A DNA stretch of 64,000 nucleotides from an uncultured Candidatus Melainabacteria bacterium (lineage in GTDB: Bacteria; Cyanobacteriota; Vampirovibrionia; Gastranaerophilales; Gastranaerophilaceae): contig CANOTP010000006.1 in assembly GCA_947570135.1 (NCBI GenBank), positions 39,696 to 103,695 of the forward strand. The letters run 5' to 3'. Each line of letters opens with the position of its first letter. Within the stretch, counting starts at the first letter, position 1. Made by a program: the position numbers and the translations under genes. The notes beneath the pieces were generated by a model, which had not been told where the DNA came from, ran no database searches, and worked only from the letters and a program-made list of their open reading frames with translations. Of the stretch, positions 1 through 8,982 are shown piece by piece.

Positions 1-218
1 TCTTTAATTTGTTTATCGACAAAAAACTTGTTATAAAGTGCCAAGCCTACAGATATTATGATAGAAAAAACGACCACGCCAGCCATTGCAAGAGAAAACT
101 TTGTTATCATTGTTTTCATTTCAGGTGTAATAACAGGGCTTGCGCAAGCAACTTCCGCAGTGCTGAAAAGCACTGCGAATATTGCTAATTGTAATTTATT
201 TAAGAATTTATTCTTCAC
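1..218 (-). CDS. Small membrane protein with signal peptide (3' part lies outside the window)
   Basis: The reading frame runs off the window edge; 72 residues are visible. It starts at a GTG (216-218) that overlaps the end of the RNase E/G gene by 11 bases. An AGAGGA ribosome-binding site six bases upstream, inside the RNase gene, supports this start. The N-terminus is basic and then hydrophobic (residues 1-25, ending near EVACA), which looks like a signal peptide. A second hydrophobic stretch follows at about residues 41-62 (AMAGVVVFSIIISVGLALY). The overlap suggests translational coupling to the upstream gene. No family is recognised. Confidence 0.65.
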   Translation of the reverse strand, partial: MKNKFLNKLQLAIFAVLFSTAEVACASPVITPEMKTMITKFSLAMAGVVVFSIIISVGLALYNKFFVDKQIK

Positions 219-2019
219 TTGATTCCTCTGTTTTTTTAGTTGCTTTTTTTGTTTTTGAAGAACCTCTGTTAGGCCTTCTTGTTTTCTTTTTCGGAGCTTC
301 TTCTTCAACAACTGTAACAGGTGCTTCTATCGGAGTTTCTTCTGTTTGATGAGCTGTAATTTCTTCCTCTGCTTTTTTAGTTGAAGTTTTTCTTTTTCTT
401 GATTTACCTTTAATTTTCGGTTCTTCAACAGTAGTCGGAACGGCTTCTTCAACAACTGCAACAGGAGCTTCTGTCGGTGTTTCTACAGTTGTTTCGATAA
501 CAGCAGGTGTTTCTTCCTGAGGAGCTTTAAATTTATTTCGACGGTTGTTTTTGTTGCGTCTGTTGTTCTCTTTTTTTACAATTTCTTCTGCCGCAACCGC
601 TGACGGTTCTGTTTCAATCACAACTTTCGGCATTTGTTCTTGAACAGGTTCGGTTTCTTGCTGTTGCTGTTGCTGTTGTTGATTATTGTTGTTTTTGTTA
701 AATTTGTTATTTTTCTTGTTGAAATTACTTATCGGTAATTTTGTTTTAGCTGCTTTGGCTCTGTATTCACCTTCTGCGGTTGGAGTTGCGAAGTTAAACT
801 CGATTATATGTTCGCCGCTTCCCTGGCAGTGAGGGCATTTCTTTGTGAAAATTTCAGATAAAGATTGACCCTGACGGTGTCTTGTAAGTTCTACAAGTCC
901 CAAATCCGATAATTGACCGACTTGAGGTTTTGCTTTATCGGGTTCTAATGCAATTTCAAGTTCTTCCATCATTGCTAACTTATCAGCTCTTGTCATCATA
1001 TCGATAAAGTCAATGATAATCATACCGCCGATGTTTCTGAGTCTTAATTGGCGGGCAATTTCATGAACCGCTTCAATATTTGTTTTCAGAATTGTCTCGT
1101 CTTGTGTGGCTGAGCTTATGAACTTACCGCTGTTAACATCAATTACTGTTAAAGCTTCTGTTTGCTGGATAAACAGATAACCGCCCGATGGCATATTAAC
1201 TTTAACGTTTAGCGCAGCTTTAATTTCTTTATGTATATCCATAGCAATCAGTAACGGCTCGGTACCTTTGTAAAGTGTTACCTGTGTACCTTTTGCCATG
1301 TGCCAGTTTTGCAGGATTGACTGAACCCTGTTCATTGCAAACGGTGTGTCTACGATAATTTCTTTAACGTCTTCCGTGCAAGCTTCACGAATTACTCTGT
1401 AAAGCAAGTCTTGATCTCTATAGATTAAGTTTGGCGGGTCAAGAGTTTCGGCAGATGTTATAATATTGTTCCATTTTTCTAACAAAATTTCCAAATCTTC
1501 CTGAATATCCGTTTCAGATTGTCCTTCTGCCTCTGTTCTTATAATAACTCCGACGCCTACAGGCTTTATTAAATTAATAATAGATTTTAATCTTGCGCGT
1601 TCTTTAGAGTTTTCGATTTTTTTACTTACGCTGACCCCCGGTTCATACGGCATCAGTACAAGAAAACGTCCCGGAAGACTTATTTCTGTTGTGACACGCG
1701 GTCCTTTGTGTCCTGTAGGTTCTTTAACAACCTGTACGATAAGTTTTTGTTTTGGTGAAAGTTTTTGTTTTAATGTGCCTTTGCCCATAACATCCTGTGC
1801 GTGTAAAAATCCCATTTTATCGGAACCGACGTTAACAAACGCCGCATCAATACTTGGTAAAATGTTGTCAACCGTTGCAAGGTAAACGTCACCTAATAAT
1901 ACATCTCCTCTGTGGATGAAAAAATCCGTAACTTTTTTGTTTTCCAAAACTGCTGCGATATTGTCGCGTTCCGCGATAACAATCTTTTTCTCAACTTGTT
2001 GGTGATTTTTTTCGTTCAT
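208..2019 (-). CDS. rng: Ribonuclease E/G family endoribonuclease
   Basis: This endoribonuclease of the RNase E/G family acts in mRNA decay and rRNA/tRNA processing. An S1-like RNA-binding region occupies about residues 30-110. The catalytic DNase I-like segment carries both metal-binding aspartates, in TVIDVNSGKF and IIIDFIDMM. It is followed by the zinc-link cysteine pair CPHCQGSG. The C-terminal ~180 residues are low-complexity: a run of eight Gln, Lys/Asn-rich patches, and two copies of an ETP-x-EAPV-x-VVEE unit, as in the non-catalytic tails of cyanobacterial RNase E. An in-frame ATG exists at 2043, but the ATG at 2019 has AAGGAA at good spacing and avoids overlapping the upstream gene, so 2019 is preferred (603 residues). 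It is thirteen bases downstream of the radical SAM gene. The split between RNase E and RNase G cannot be settled from sequence alone. Confidence 0.93.
   Translation of the reverse strand: MNEKNHQQVEKKIVIAERDNIAAVLENKKVTDFFIHRGDVLLGDVYLATVDNILPSIDAAFVNVGSDKMGFLHAQDVMGKGTLKQKLSPKQKLIVQVVKEPTGHKGPRVTTEISLPGRFLVLMPYEPGVSVSKKIENSKERARLKSIINLIKPVGVGVIIRTEAEGQSETDIQEDLEILLEKWNNIITSAETLDPPNLIYRDQDLLYRVIREACTEDVKEIIVDTPFAMNRVQSILQNWHMAKGTQVTLYKGTEPLLIAMDIHKEIKAALNVKVNMPSGGYLFIQQTEALTVIDVNSGKFISSATQDETILKTNIEAVHEIARQLRLRNIGGMIIIDFIDMMTRADKLAMMEELEIALEPDKAKPQVGQLSDLGLVELTRHRQGQSLSEIFTKKCPHCQGSGEHIIEFNFATPTAEGEYRAKAAKTKLPISNFNKKNNKFNKNNNNQQQQQQQQETEPVQEQMPKVVIETEPSAVAAEEIVKKENNRRNKNNRRNKFKAPQEETPAVIETTVETPTEAPVAVVEEAVPTTVEEPKIKGKSRKRKTSTKKAEEEITAHQTEETPIEAPVTVVEEEAPKKKTRRPNRGSSKTKKATKKTEESSEE
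290..490 (-). repeat. Intragenic repeats in the RNase E/G tail
   Basis: Two copies of a segment of about 50 bases (roughly 290-345 and 437-490) encode the ETPIEAPVTVVEEEAP and ETPTEAPVAVVEEAVP units. Upstream in the same gene (about 658-685) a CTGTTG-type trinucleotide run encodes eight consecutive Gln. Both are length-variable repeat types confined to the disordered tail. Confidence 0.7.
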
Positions 2020-2032
2020 AAAAATTCCTTTA

Positions 2033-4558
2033 CTATAACTCATGCAAAGACTCGGTCAGGAACTTCTCGCGCGTAATCTCAAACACTACATCGGGTGCTA
2101 TGACGTTCATTAAAACATCTGCTCTCAGCGCAGGAATTTCTGAATTTTGTCCTGTCTTTAATACTATGTACAAACTATCATCTTCAAATCGGTGTGAACC
2201 GATTGATTGCTTGATGTTTGCTTTTTTTACTAAACCTTTTTTGTTTTTCTTCTCGATTATAATCTCATCGGAAGATAAAACTTTTTCTGTATTATATACG
2301 AAATCTTTAAATTCGTAAATAGCAGGGTTAAATATTTTTACTTTATACTCTGCCCAACAGGCTGTTTGGTCGATTGACGGGGTTGATCGGTCGATTTTAT
2401 GTACTGTTAAAATCTCTGCTTCTTTCGGCAGTACTTTTGTAAGTTCTGTTTTAACATAGTCTTCGTTGACATCTTCCCACAAATCAACGTCTACAAGTTC
2501 GGATTTGCTTTCGCAAAACAGCGGTAAAGCAACACCCATTGAGATTTTCATTGTCGGGTTAAATCCGTATGAAAATGCAACTTTAAGATTTGAGCGTGAA
2601 ATTGCTTTGAAAAACGTGTTTTGCCAATCAAGGTGTGAAAAATATTTTAAAATACCTGTTTTTGTAAGCTTAATCCTGTATCTGAAAACATCTTTAACGT
2701 TTTTCGGGCATAATGACGGGTCACCATGTTCCTGTTTTACGATTGATTGAGCTTTATCTGAAGCTTTATATGGTTTTGCCATAACTTTTTTTACCCCGAA
2801 ATTTGTACAAACTCCGCAGTTTACGCACTTTTGTTGGCAAGTCGGTACAATATGCGGTGAATCAGCGTCAATTTCGTGAGCTTTTAAGTATTCAGCCTTA
2901 AACCAGTCTTTATTTATCCCGACATCAATGAAATCCCACGGAAGCGGTTTGTCAAGCTCATATTGAGTTTGAGCAAGTTTATTTAAGTCGATGTCAAGTT
3001 CTTGTGCGGTATCAAACCAAATATTTTTGTCAAAATGTTCGCCCCAAGCGTCCAGATAGCAGCCTTTTTTGTACAGGGCTTCAATGTATTTGCATAAATT
3101 CCTGTCACCGCGTGTCAGTACTGCCTCAAGAAGTGATACGTATTTTTCGTGGTAATTAACTTTTACGCCCTTGATATGTTTAACTTTATCCATTAAGTAG
3201 TGAATGTGTTCGGTTACATTGTCTAAATCCATTTGCGCACACCACTGGAACGGCGTGAACGGTTTCGGGACAAAAATTGATAAAGTACATGTTAAATCAA
3301 GTGAGTGTTTTAACCCTTTTTCTTTTTTTAGAAGTTTTGAGCGCCAACGGATTTTTCTAAAAAGTTCCGCCATTTCATCCATATCTTCAAGAGTTTCAGT
3401 CGGGAGCCCGCAGATAAAATAAAATTTAACTCTTGACCAGCCGTTTTCGTAAAGCGTTAAAACCGCATTCAGGATTTGTTCTTCTGTTATGTTTTTCTTT
3501 ATAACATCGCGAAGTCTTTGACTTCCTGCTTCAGGAGCAAGTGTCATGGTTGATTTTCTGACACTTTGAACAAGGTTTGCAAGCTCCAGGTTAAAACCGT
3601 CGATTCTTTGGCTTGGCAGAGATACGGAAATTTTTCTGTCGTTAAAGTCAACCGCAAGATCTTTTATTACTTCGTTTATGTTTGAATAATCGTTTGAAGA
3701 TAGTGATAGCAGCGAATATTCATCATAGCCTGTCGTATTAACAAGTTTTTTTGATAAATCAATAATTTCTTCGGCACTTCGCTCTCTTATCGGTAATGTT
3801 ACATGACCCGGTTGACAAAAACGACACATTCTTCCGCATCCGCGTCTGATTTCAACAACTGCTCTATCCTGAATTGATGATGAAAACGGTATCGGGTACG
3901 ATACTGCGGCGGTTTCGGGTGTTAGTTGAGCTATACGTTTTCTTACATTTCCCCCGCATTGCGCCCCCCAGCGTCCGGAGTTTTCTCCTTCGCAAAGAGC
4001 TTTAATTCTTTCTGCTCGAGGCATTCCCTTGGTTTGTTCTAAAATTTTACATACTTCAAGGATTGAATCTTCGCCGTCACCTATCATAAATACGTCAATA
4101 AATTCACTTATCGGAAGCGGGTTAAACGTACACGGACCGCCCGCCATAATAATAGGATCATCATCTGTTCTGTCTTCGTTTCGATATGGAACCCCCGACA
4201 TTTCAAGCATTTTTAATATTGTAGGGTATGCCATTTCGTATTGAACTGAAAAACCTATAGCGTCAAATTCTTTTAACGCTCTTTTTGATTCAACACCATA
4301 TAATGATGAGGGTTTAAAGTCGGGTTCGGGTGCGTAAATCCTGTCGCAAATATATTCAGGTTCTTTATTTATAAGTTCGTAAAGTATCCTCACACCCAGA
4401 TTTGAAATTCCGATTTCATATTTATCTGGAAATGCCAATGCAAATTTTACTTTCGCGCTGTCAAAATCTTTATTATGGGATAAATACTCGCCTCCTACAT
4501 ACTGGTAAGGCTTAAAACATCTGTATAAACTTTCGTGGTACTTTTTAAAAAAACACAT
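2033..4558 (-). CDS. Radical SAM protein with C-terminal DUF2344 domain (TIGR03960/TIGR03936 type)
   Basis: This 841-residue protein has an N-terminal B12-binding-like Rossmann region (about 30-200) and a radical SAM domain with CGRMCRFCQPG (CxxxCxxC) near residue 240. A cysteine cluster CQQKCVNCGVC lies near residue 580. The last ~220 residues form a DUF2344 domain, beginning near YRIKLTKTGILKYFSHLDWQ. The reaction is unknown; family members are usually annotated only by these domains, and an RNA-modification role is inferred from their constant linkage to RNase E/G. The gene immediately precedes rng, an arrangement typical of Cyanobacteria and Firmicutes. A paralogue lacking DUF2344 lies at 31351-32919. 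The start is ATG 4558, preceded by AAAGGA at short spacing. Confidence 0.88.
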   Translation of the reverse strand: MCFFKKYHESLYRCFKPYQYVGGEYLSHNKDFDSAKVKFALAFPDKYEIGISNLGVRILYELINKEPEYICDRIYAPEPDFKPSSLYGVESKRALKEFDAIGFSVQYEMAYPTILKMLEMSGVPYRNEDRTDDDPIIMAGGPCTFNPLPISEFIDVFMIGDGEDSILEVCKILEQTKGMPRAERIKALCEGENSGRWGAQCGGNVRKRIAQLTPETAAVSYPIPFSSSIQDRAVVEIRRGCGRMCRFCQPGHVTLPIRERSAEEIIDLSKKLVNTTGYDEYSLLSLSSNDYSNINEVIKDLAVDFNDRKISVSLPSQRIDGFNLELANLVQSVRKSTMTLAPEAGSQRLRDVIKKNITEEQILNAVLTLYENGWSRVKFYFICGLPTETLEDMDEMAELFRKIRWRSKLLKKEKGLKHSLDLTCTLSIFVPKPFTPFQWCAQMDLDNVTEHIHYLMDKVKHIKGVKVNYHEKYVSLLEAVLTRGDRNLCKYIEALYKKGCYLDAWGEHFDKNIWFDTAQELDIDLNKLAQTQYELDKPLPWDFIDVGINKDWFKAEYLKAHEIDADSPHIVPTCQQKCVNCGVCTNFGVKKVMAKPYKASDKAQSIVKQEHGDPSLCPKNVKDVFRYRIKLTKTGILKYFSHLDWQNTFFKAISRSNLKVAFSYGFNPTMKISMGVALPLFCESKSELVDVDLWEDVNEDYVKTELTKVLPKEAEILTVHKIDRSTPSIDQTACWAEYKVKIFNPAIYEFKDFVYNTEKVLSSDEIIIEKKNKKGLVKKANIKQSIGSHRFEDDSLYIVLKTGQNSEIPALRADVLMNVIAPDVVFEITREKFLTESLHEL

Positions 4559-4570
4559 ATTCCTTTTCTC

Positions 4571-4909
4571 TTAAGCTAAATCTTCAGGGAAGTATTTTTC
4601 TATCTCAATTATTACGCCGTTCAGGGTGTTTTCTTCAAACGATTTCATAAATTTAAATAAATCCGCGTTTGATACGTCATATCTGTATAATAAAGTTTCA
4701 TCGTCAATTTCTCTCATCACGGTTACCATATAATGACATTTTTGCGCATAATTAAGAAGGTTATCTTTGTTAAATTTGTTTCCGTTAGTGTCTTTTCGTA
4801 ACTTAACATAGTTAAACCCCGCGTAAAATTTCATTTTTTCTGACGCCGCGTCATTTACCGAAATCTTTTTATTATTTGCAAATAGGCTTATTACATTTTT
4901 ATCAGACAC
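4571..4909 (-). CDS. Hypothetical protein, 112 residues
   Basis: Not recognised. The start is a GTG (4907-4909) with a strong GAAGGAGGG ribosome-binding site eight bases upstream. The protein is soluble, with mixed charge and many Asn and Lys residues, and ends in an acidic amphipathic segment (IIEIEKYFPEDLA). It lies 12 bases upstream of the radical SAM gene and is almost certainly co-transcribed with it. No signal peptide or membrane segment is visible. Confidence 0.75.
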   Translation of the reverse strand: MSDKNVISLFANNKKISVNDAASEKMKFYAGFNYVKLRKDTNGNKFNKDNLLNYAQKCHYMVTVMREIDDETLLYRYDVSNADLFKFMKSFEENTLNGVIIEIEKYFPEDLA

Positions 4910-4967
4910 AAAACTTCCCTCCTTCTCTATTAAACAATAGAATAGGAAAAATGTCTAAATGTTAAGC

Positions 4968-5270
4968 TTACTTTTTGTTGATATCTTTAAGAAATTTTAC
5001 AACTTTTAGTGCTGTTTCACGTCTTACTTCAACTGGTGAAAGTCTTAAGTATTCAATAGCATGTGAAACTTTAATGTTTTTATCGTACCAACGTTTCATT
5101 ATGTAATTGTATTGATCTTCAAGGCTTAATTTTTCAAGTTCAACATCTTTTAATAAATCAATAATAAAATCTGCGCATCTGATCTGAATATCCTCGGGAG
5201 CCTTCTCTAATTCATTAACAGCGCGGGATACAACCGCGTCAATGTCATACCAGCGTTTAAACATGTTCAT
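4968..5270 (-). CDS. Hypothetical protein built of two tandem ~40-residue repeats
   Basis: This 100-residue protein contains the same unit twice. Residues 5-42 and 59-96 align as KRWYD-x4-VS-x-A-x3-L-x3-P-x7-A-x6-LKD, in a 54-residue register. It is probably all-helical. The start is ATG 5270, with GAGGAT eight bases upstream. It is the first gene of the minus-strand cluster leading to the radical SAM and RNase genes. No family is recognised; the repeats suggest a duplicated helical binding module. Confidence 0.75.
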   Translation of the reverse strand: MNMFKRWYDIDAVVSRAVNELEKAPEDIQIRCADFIIDLLKDVELEKLSLEDQYNYIMKRWYDKNIKVSHAIEYLRLSPVEVRRETALKVVKFLKDINKK

Positions 5271-5342
5271 CTTTTTATCCTCATATTGTTAAGAATATTA
5301 AAGCAGATTTTTACAAAAAAGTAAATTATTTTCTAAAAAAAT

Positions 5343-5360
5343 ACTTTATATAGATGTAGG
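5343..5360 (+). promoter_or_regulatory. Recurrent TTTATATAGATGTAGG promoter element (copy a)
   Basis: ACTTTATATAGATGTAGG lies 19 bases before the ATG of the 110-residue gene at 5380. It matches the element found upstream of six other genes in the window (consensus near TCGTTTATATAAATGTAAG). It closely resembles copy f at 58132-58151, which precedes another small protein with a Gly/Ala-rich hydrophobic segment. Confidence 0.55.
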
Positions 5361-5379
5361 TTAACAGAAGGTTATAGTT

Positions 5380-5712
5380 ATGATTGACAGACTTGATTAT
5401 TATTTGCCGAATTGTGGTTCAGGCTTGGATACAGGAATGCCGATGGGTATCGGAATGCCAATGATGGGCGGATACTGCGGAGGTGTTGCAAATCGTGATG
5501 CCCTGACTTTAAGAGGTCCTTTAGCGTACGACCAGTACGGTGACCCGTCACAAAAACAAAAGGTCAAAGATTCGGGTTTTTGGAAAGGTTTATTGGGTGC
5601 TGCCGTTGCAGTCGGAGCAGGTGTTTTAGCTTGGCGTACTCCTGCAATTAAAACCGCTTTAACAAAAGCAGGCACTTACGTTGTTGATTTAGTTAAAAAG
5701 TTTTTAAAATAA
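5380..5712 (+). CDS. Small Gly/Met-rich protein with a hydrophobic segment
   Basis: Not recognised (110 residues). The N-terminal part is rich in Gly, Met and Pro (GMPMGIGMPMMGGYCGG). Residues ~66-86 (FWKGLLGAAVAVGAGVLAW) form one Gly/Ala hydrophobic helix, followed by a basic amphipathic C-terminus ending DLVKKFLK. This resembles small membrane-active or membrane-anchored proteins such as the product of 57820-58098, which shares the same promoter element. The ribosome-binding site is AGAAGG. The gene is monocistronic, with a terminator at 5754-5779. Confidence 0.75.
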   Translation: MIDRLDYYLPNCGSGLDTGMPMGIGMPMMGGYCGGVANRDALTLRGPLAYDQYGDPSQKQKVKDSGFWKGLLGAAVAVGAGVLAWRTPAIKTALTKAGTYVVDLVKKFLK

Positions 5713-5753
5713 AATATTCCCGTAAATAAAGTGTGTAATAGTGTGTAATTTAT

Positions 5754-5779
5754 GCAGGATTGTTAAATCCTGCTTTTTT
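5754..5779 (+). terminator. Intrinsic terminator after the 110-residue gene
   Basis: GCAGGAT (5754-5760) pairs with ATCCTGC (5767-5773) across a six-base loop, followed by a run of six T. Confidence 0.8.
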
Positions 5780-5812
5780 ATGTTATACTCTATCAAAAAA
5801 GGAGAGTATGTT

Positions 5813-6313
5813 ATGGCAAAAGAATGCAGTTTTGATATTGTATCCGAGTACAATAAACAAGAATTGGTTAACGCGATTGATCAGGTTAAAAGAGAATTAA
5901 CATCAAGATTTGATTTGAAAAACTCAAACTCAGAAGTCGAACTTGAAGCTGATAAATCTGTTACGATTACTACAAATGATGAAATGAAACTTCGAAATAT
6001 CATTGATATCTTGCAGTCAAAACTTGTTAAAAGAAACTTAAGTATAAAAATTTTAGACCCGAAACCTGTAGAAAATGCTTTAGGCGGTAATGTTCGTCAG
6101 GTATTTGAACTTAAAAAAGGCTTAACTCAGGATTTGGCAAAGAAAATCGTTGCCGATATTAAAGCCACAAAACTAAAGGTTCAAGCGTCTATCCAAGGAG
6201 AGCAGGTAAGAGTTTCAGGTAAAGATAAAGACGATTTACAATCTGTTATTCAAATGCTTCGCTCAAACGAAGATAAGTACGATTACCCACTTCAATTCAC
6301 AAATTACAGATAA
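5813..6313 (+). CDS. yajQ: YajQ family nucleotide-binding protein
   Basis: This 166-residue protein of the YajQ/DUF520 family has two ferredoxin-like halves. It begins MAKECSFDIVSE, as YajQ proteins do (SFDIVSEVD in relatives), and ends with the typical SNEDKYDYPLQFTNYR. Characterised homologues bind nucleic acid or cyclic di-GMP; the cellular role here is unknown. The frame is open 24 codons further upstream, but that extension runs through the terminator at 5754-5779. ATG 5813 has an AAAGGAGAG ribosome-binding site, so it is the start. Confidence 0.93.
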   Translation: MAKECSFDIVSEYNKQELVNAIDQVKRELTSRFDLKNSNSEVELEADKSVTITTNDEMKLRNIIDILQSKLVKRNLSIKILDPKPVENALGGNVRQVFELKKGLTQDLAKKIVADIKATKLKVQASIQGEQVRVSGKDKDDLQSVIQMLRSNEDKYDYPLQFTNYR

Positions 6314-6335
6314 GGGTAAATAATAAGATTTTAAA

Positions 6336-6360
6336 ATTCCGCTATTTTGCGGGATTTTTT
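6336..6360 (+). terminator. Terminator after yajQ
   Basis: ATTCCGC (6336-6342) and GCGGGAT (6349-6355) form a stem with a TATTTT loop, followed by T residues. It sits between convergent genes. Confidence 0.75.
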
Positions 6361-8308
6361 AATGATTTTTATCTATTCTTAAGACTTCGTAAATATTCAT
6401 CTTTTTAGCTTTTCCGCGAATCTGAACTTCATTAATCTTAATGACATCCGCGATATCTGCAATGTAAGAGTAAGTTGATGAACTTACCAAAAGATTTGTC
6501 TTATAAACCTTGTTGTAGCTTTCAATACGGCTTGCAAGGTTTACGGTATCTCCGATTACTGTATATTCCATACGGGTTTCTGTTCCGATGTTACCGATAA
6601 AGACTTCACCTGTATTTATCCCGACGCCTATTTCGATTTTTGGTTTACCTTCAAATATCCATTTTTCACGCAGGTATTCAACTTTTTTTAGCATTTCATA
6701 GGCACATTTTACGGCATTTTGCGGATGGTTAATATCCTGAATAGGTTCACCGAATATCGCCATAACAGCATCTCCAATGAATTTGTTGATTACGCCGTTG
6801 TATTTAGTTATTATCGGCTCCATTTCCGCAAAGTATTCGTTTAATATTACCGAAACCTCTTCAGCCGTCATTTTTTCACTAAGGCTTGTAAATCCTCTTA
6901 TATCTGAGAATAAAACCGTCACGACAGCACGTTTTCCGCCAAGTTTTAAGTCATCAATGTTGCTTACGACATTTTGCATAATGTCTTTTGATAAGTATTT
7001 CCCCATTGCCTGTTTGATTTTTTCTTTATTTCGGTTTTCCGAGATGAATTTGAAAGAATATCCGAAAATCAAGGTAACAAGCTGAATAGCAATCGGTGTT
7101 ATAAAATCAAAGATACAGCCTAAGCATGCCGATATCGCCGAAATCCCAAAGAATAATATGTCAATAAGTAAAACAAGAGCAAGTGATTTTATGAAATTAA
7201 ATCTGAATACGCAGAAAAATGTCAAAAATCCGATAATGAAGATTGTTATAAGTTTTCCTAATATTCCGATATTATATATGTATTCATTGTTTTCAATGTT
7301 GCTGTAAGTTGTTGCCTGAACATCAACCCCTGGGTGTCTGCTTGATAGAGGCGAGATTAAAAAATCCGTTGACGGCCCGTCCGTGAATTCTCCGATAAAT
7401 ATGGCACTGTTTTGGTTGAAGATGTTGTTATGGAGATTTTTTTCGCGTTCTGTAAGTTTTTGACCCGTTTTTAATTTTCTGTAAAGCGTAATTATATCGT
7501 AAGCCGAAATCTCAAGGTGTGTGTAATCCCGTTTTACGCCCTTAGCTCCGATTGTCGGAGCATAATATCTTAGATTTGTTTGAATAATGTTTTCTTTAAT
7601 CCTGTTATGAGGAATTTTAAGATTTAATTTATCAATTATAATGTAATCTTCGTTAATGCTTAGCTCATTGGTTTTATTTGCAACCATAAACATTTTTAAC
7701 GGTAATGAAGCAAAATAATTATCATTGATTTTAACAATATTTGTTGAAGCAAAAACCGTTCCCTTATCTTTTTCGTTATGGATAGCTACAGATGCTATAT
7801 TTTTTGATTTATCAAGCACACTTTTGTGTATTTTTGAAATCCCTGTAAGTTTTGTGTCAAAATTTACACTGTTATTTGTAACATTTAATGCAAATTTTTT
7901 AATATAATCGGGATTTTGTTTTTCTGTTGTGTGTTGTGCGGGAGTAAATCCTAAGACAATATTATCGGATTTGTTTATCAGATTAAGAAGCTCGGGAACG
8001 GGTTCAAAATCTATCATTGCATCAACTCCGATAACTTTCGGGTTCTTATTATAAGTATAAAAATAATCCAGAAGTTCTGCGATATATTTTGTTTGAAATT
8101 TACCTAATTTATTTTGAGAGGTCTGATCATAAACAATAACGACAGCGTTATTAGAAACCCCGGGAATTATTGCCGCAAATTTTGAAATGAAAAAACTTCT
8201 GACATCCAACTCCAAAAACATTACAGATAAGACAAAAGCCGCAGCTGCAAGTATAAAATATAACAAGAGTGAATACACATAAAATAATTTATTTTTAATC
8301 TTTTTCAT
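6359..8308 (-). CDS. CHASE2-domain class III adenylate/guanylate cyclase
   Basis: This 649-residue membrane sensor-cyclase has an N-terminal membrane helix (about 10-33), an extracytoplasmic CHASE2 sensor (about 40-330), and a cluster of three hydrophobic segments (about 345-420). The C-terminal class III cyclase domain (about 455-645) has both metal-binding aspartates, in LFSDIRGFTSL and NKFIGDAVMAIFG. The Lys of NKFIGD, the Thr of EYTVIGD and the NLASR segment (transition-state Asn/Arg) are also present. Class IIIb cyclases with CHASE2 are frequent in Cyanobacteria and normally make cAMP. The start is ATG 8308, with AGGGAG upstream. The sensed signal is unknown. Confidence 0.92.
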   Translation of the reverse strand: MKKIKNKLFYVYSLLLYFILAAAAFVLSVMFLELDVRSFFISKFAAIIPGVSNNAVVIVYDQTSQNKLGKFQTKYIAELLDYFYTYNKNPKVIGVDAMIDFEPVPELLNLINKSDNIVLGFTPAQHTTEKQNPDYIKKFALNVTNNSVNFDTKLTGISKIHKSVLDKSKNIASVAIHNEKDKGTVFASTNIVKINDNYFASLPLKMFMVANKTNELSINEDYIIIDKLNLKIPHNRIKENIIQTNLRYYAPTIGAKGVKRDYTHLEISAYDIITLYRKLKTGQKLTEREKNLHNNIFNQNSAIFIGEFTDGPSTDFLISPLSSRHPGVDVQATTYSNIENNEYIYNIGILGKLITIFIIGFLTFFCVFRFNFIKSLALVLLIDILFFGISAISACLGCIFDFITPIAIQLVTLIFGYSFKFISENRNKEKIKQAMGKYLSKDIMQNVVSNIDDLKLGGKRAVVTVLFSDIRGFTSLSEKMTAEEVSVILNEYFAEMEPIITKYNGVINKFIGDAVMAIFGEPIQDINHPQNAVKCAYEMLKKVEYLREKWIFEGKPKIEIGVGINTGEVFIGNIGTETRMEYTVIGDTVNLASRIESYNKVYKTNLLVSSSTYSYIADIADVIKINEVQIRGKAKKMNIYEVLRIDKNH

Positions 8309-8370
8309 TTAATGCTCCCTAACATAATATTAATGCTATAATATAATAAATTTTTGAAAAAGGACAAATT

Positions 8371-8982
8371 ATGAACGTAAACTTAACAGATAAATTAAAA
8401 GAAAATAAAGTTCTTCCGATTATAAGAAGTTCAAACGTGGAAGAGGTAAAAGGAATTGTCAGAGCTTTAGTTGACGGCGGATTGGATATGATGGAAGTTA
8501 ATGTCGAAAATCCTAAGATTTTTGATGCGATAAACGAACTTTCAAATGAGGTTATAATATGCGCAGGCGGTATTATTACATCAATTCAGGCACAGGCTGC
8601 GATTGATTGCGGTGCCAGAATTATATCTTCACCGATTTTTCAGGATAATTTATTAAAGCTTTCAAAAGATAAAAGGATTCCGTTTATTGCGGGGACTTCA
8701 ACTGCTAATGAAGCTTATAACGCGTGGAAATTAAGGATTCCTGTTGTGAAAATTTATCCGATTACTGCAATGGGCGGAGTTGAATATTTGGAAAATCTTT
8801 TAAGACCGATGCCGTTTTTGAATGTTATTCCGCAGGGTAATGTAGCATTATCCGAAGTGAAAGATTATATCAAAGCAGGTGCTCTTGCAGTTGGAGTTGG
8901 CAGAAACCTTACAAAAGGCGCAAGTTTTACTGAAATTACAAAACGTACTAAAGATTTATTGGAGCAATTAAATAATGGTTGA
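8371..8982 (+). CDS. eda: KDPG/KHG aldolase (2-keto-3-deoxy-6-phosphogluconate aldolase)
   Basis: This class I aldolase cleaves 2-keto-3-deoxy-6-phosphogluconate to pyruvate and glyceraldehyde 3-phosphate. It is 203 residues, the normal family length. VLPIIRSSN at the start, the catalytic Glu in MMEVNVENP and the Schiff-base Lys in VVKIYPI are all visible. It overlaps the next gene (a sugar kinase) by eight bases, so the pair probably catabolises 2-keto-3-deoxygluconate. A TATAAT-rich -10 region and an AAAGGA ribosome-binding site precede the ATG. It is the first gene of a five-gene operon (8371-12619). Confidence 0.92.
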   Translation: MNVNLTDKLKENKVLPIIRSSNVEEVKGIVRALVDGGLDMMEVNVENPKIFDAINELSNEVIICAGGIITSIQAQAAIDCGARIISSPIFQDNLLKLSKDKRIPFIAGTSTANEAYNAWKLRIPVVKIYPITAMGGVEYLENLLRPMPFLNVIPQGNVALSEVKDYIKAGALAVGVGRNLTKGASFTEITKRTKDLLEQLNNG

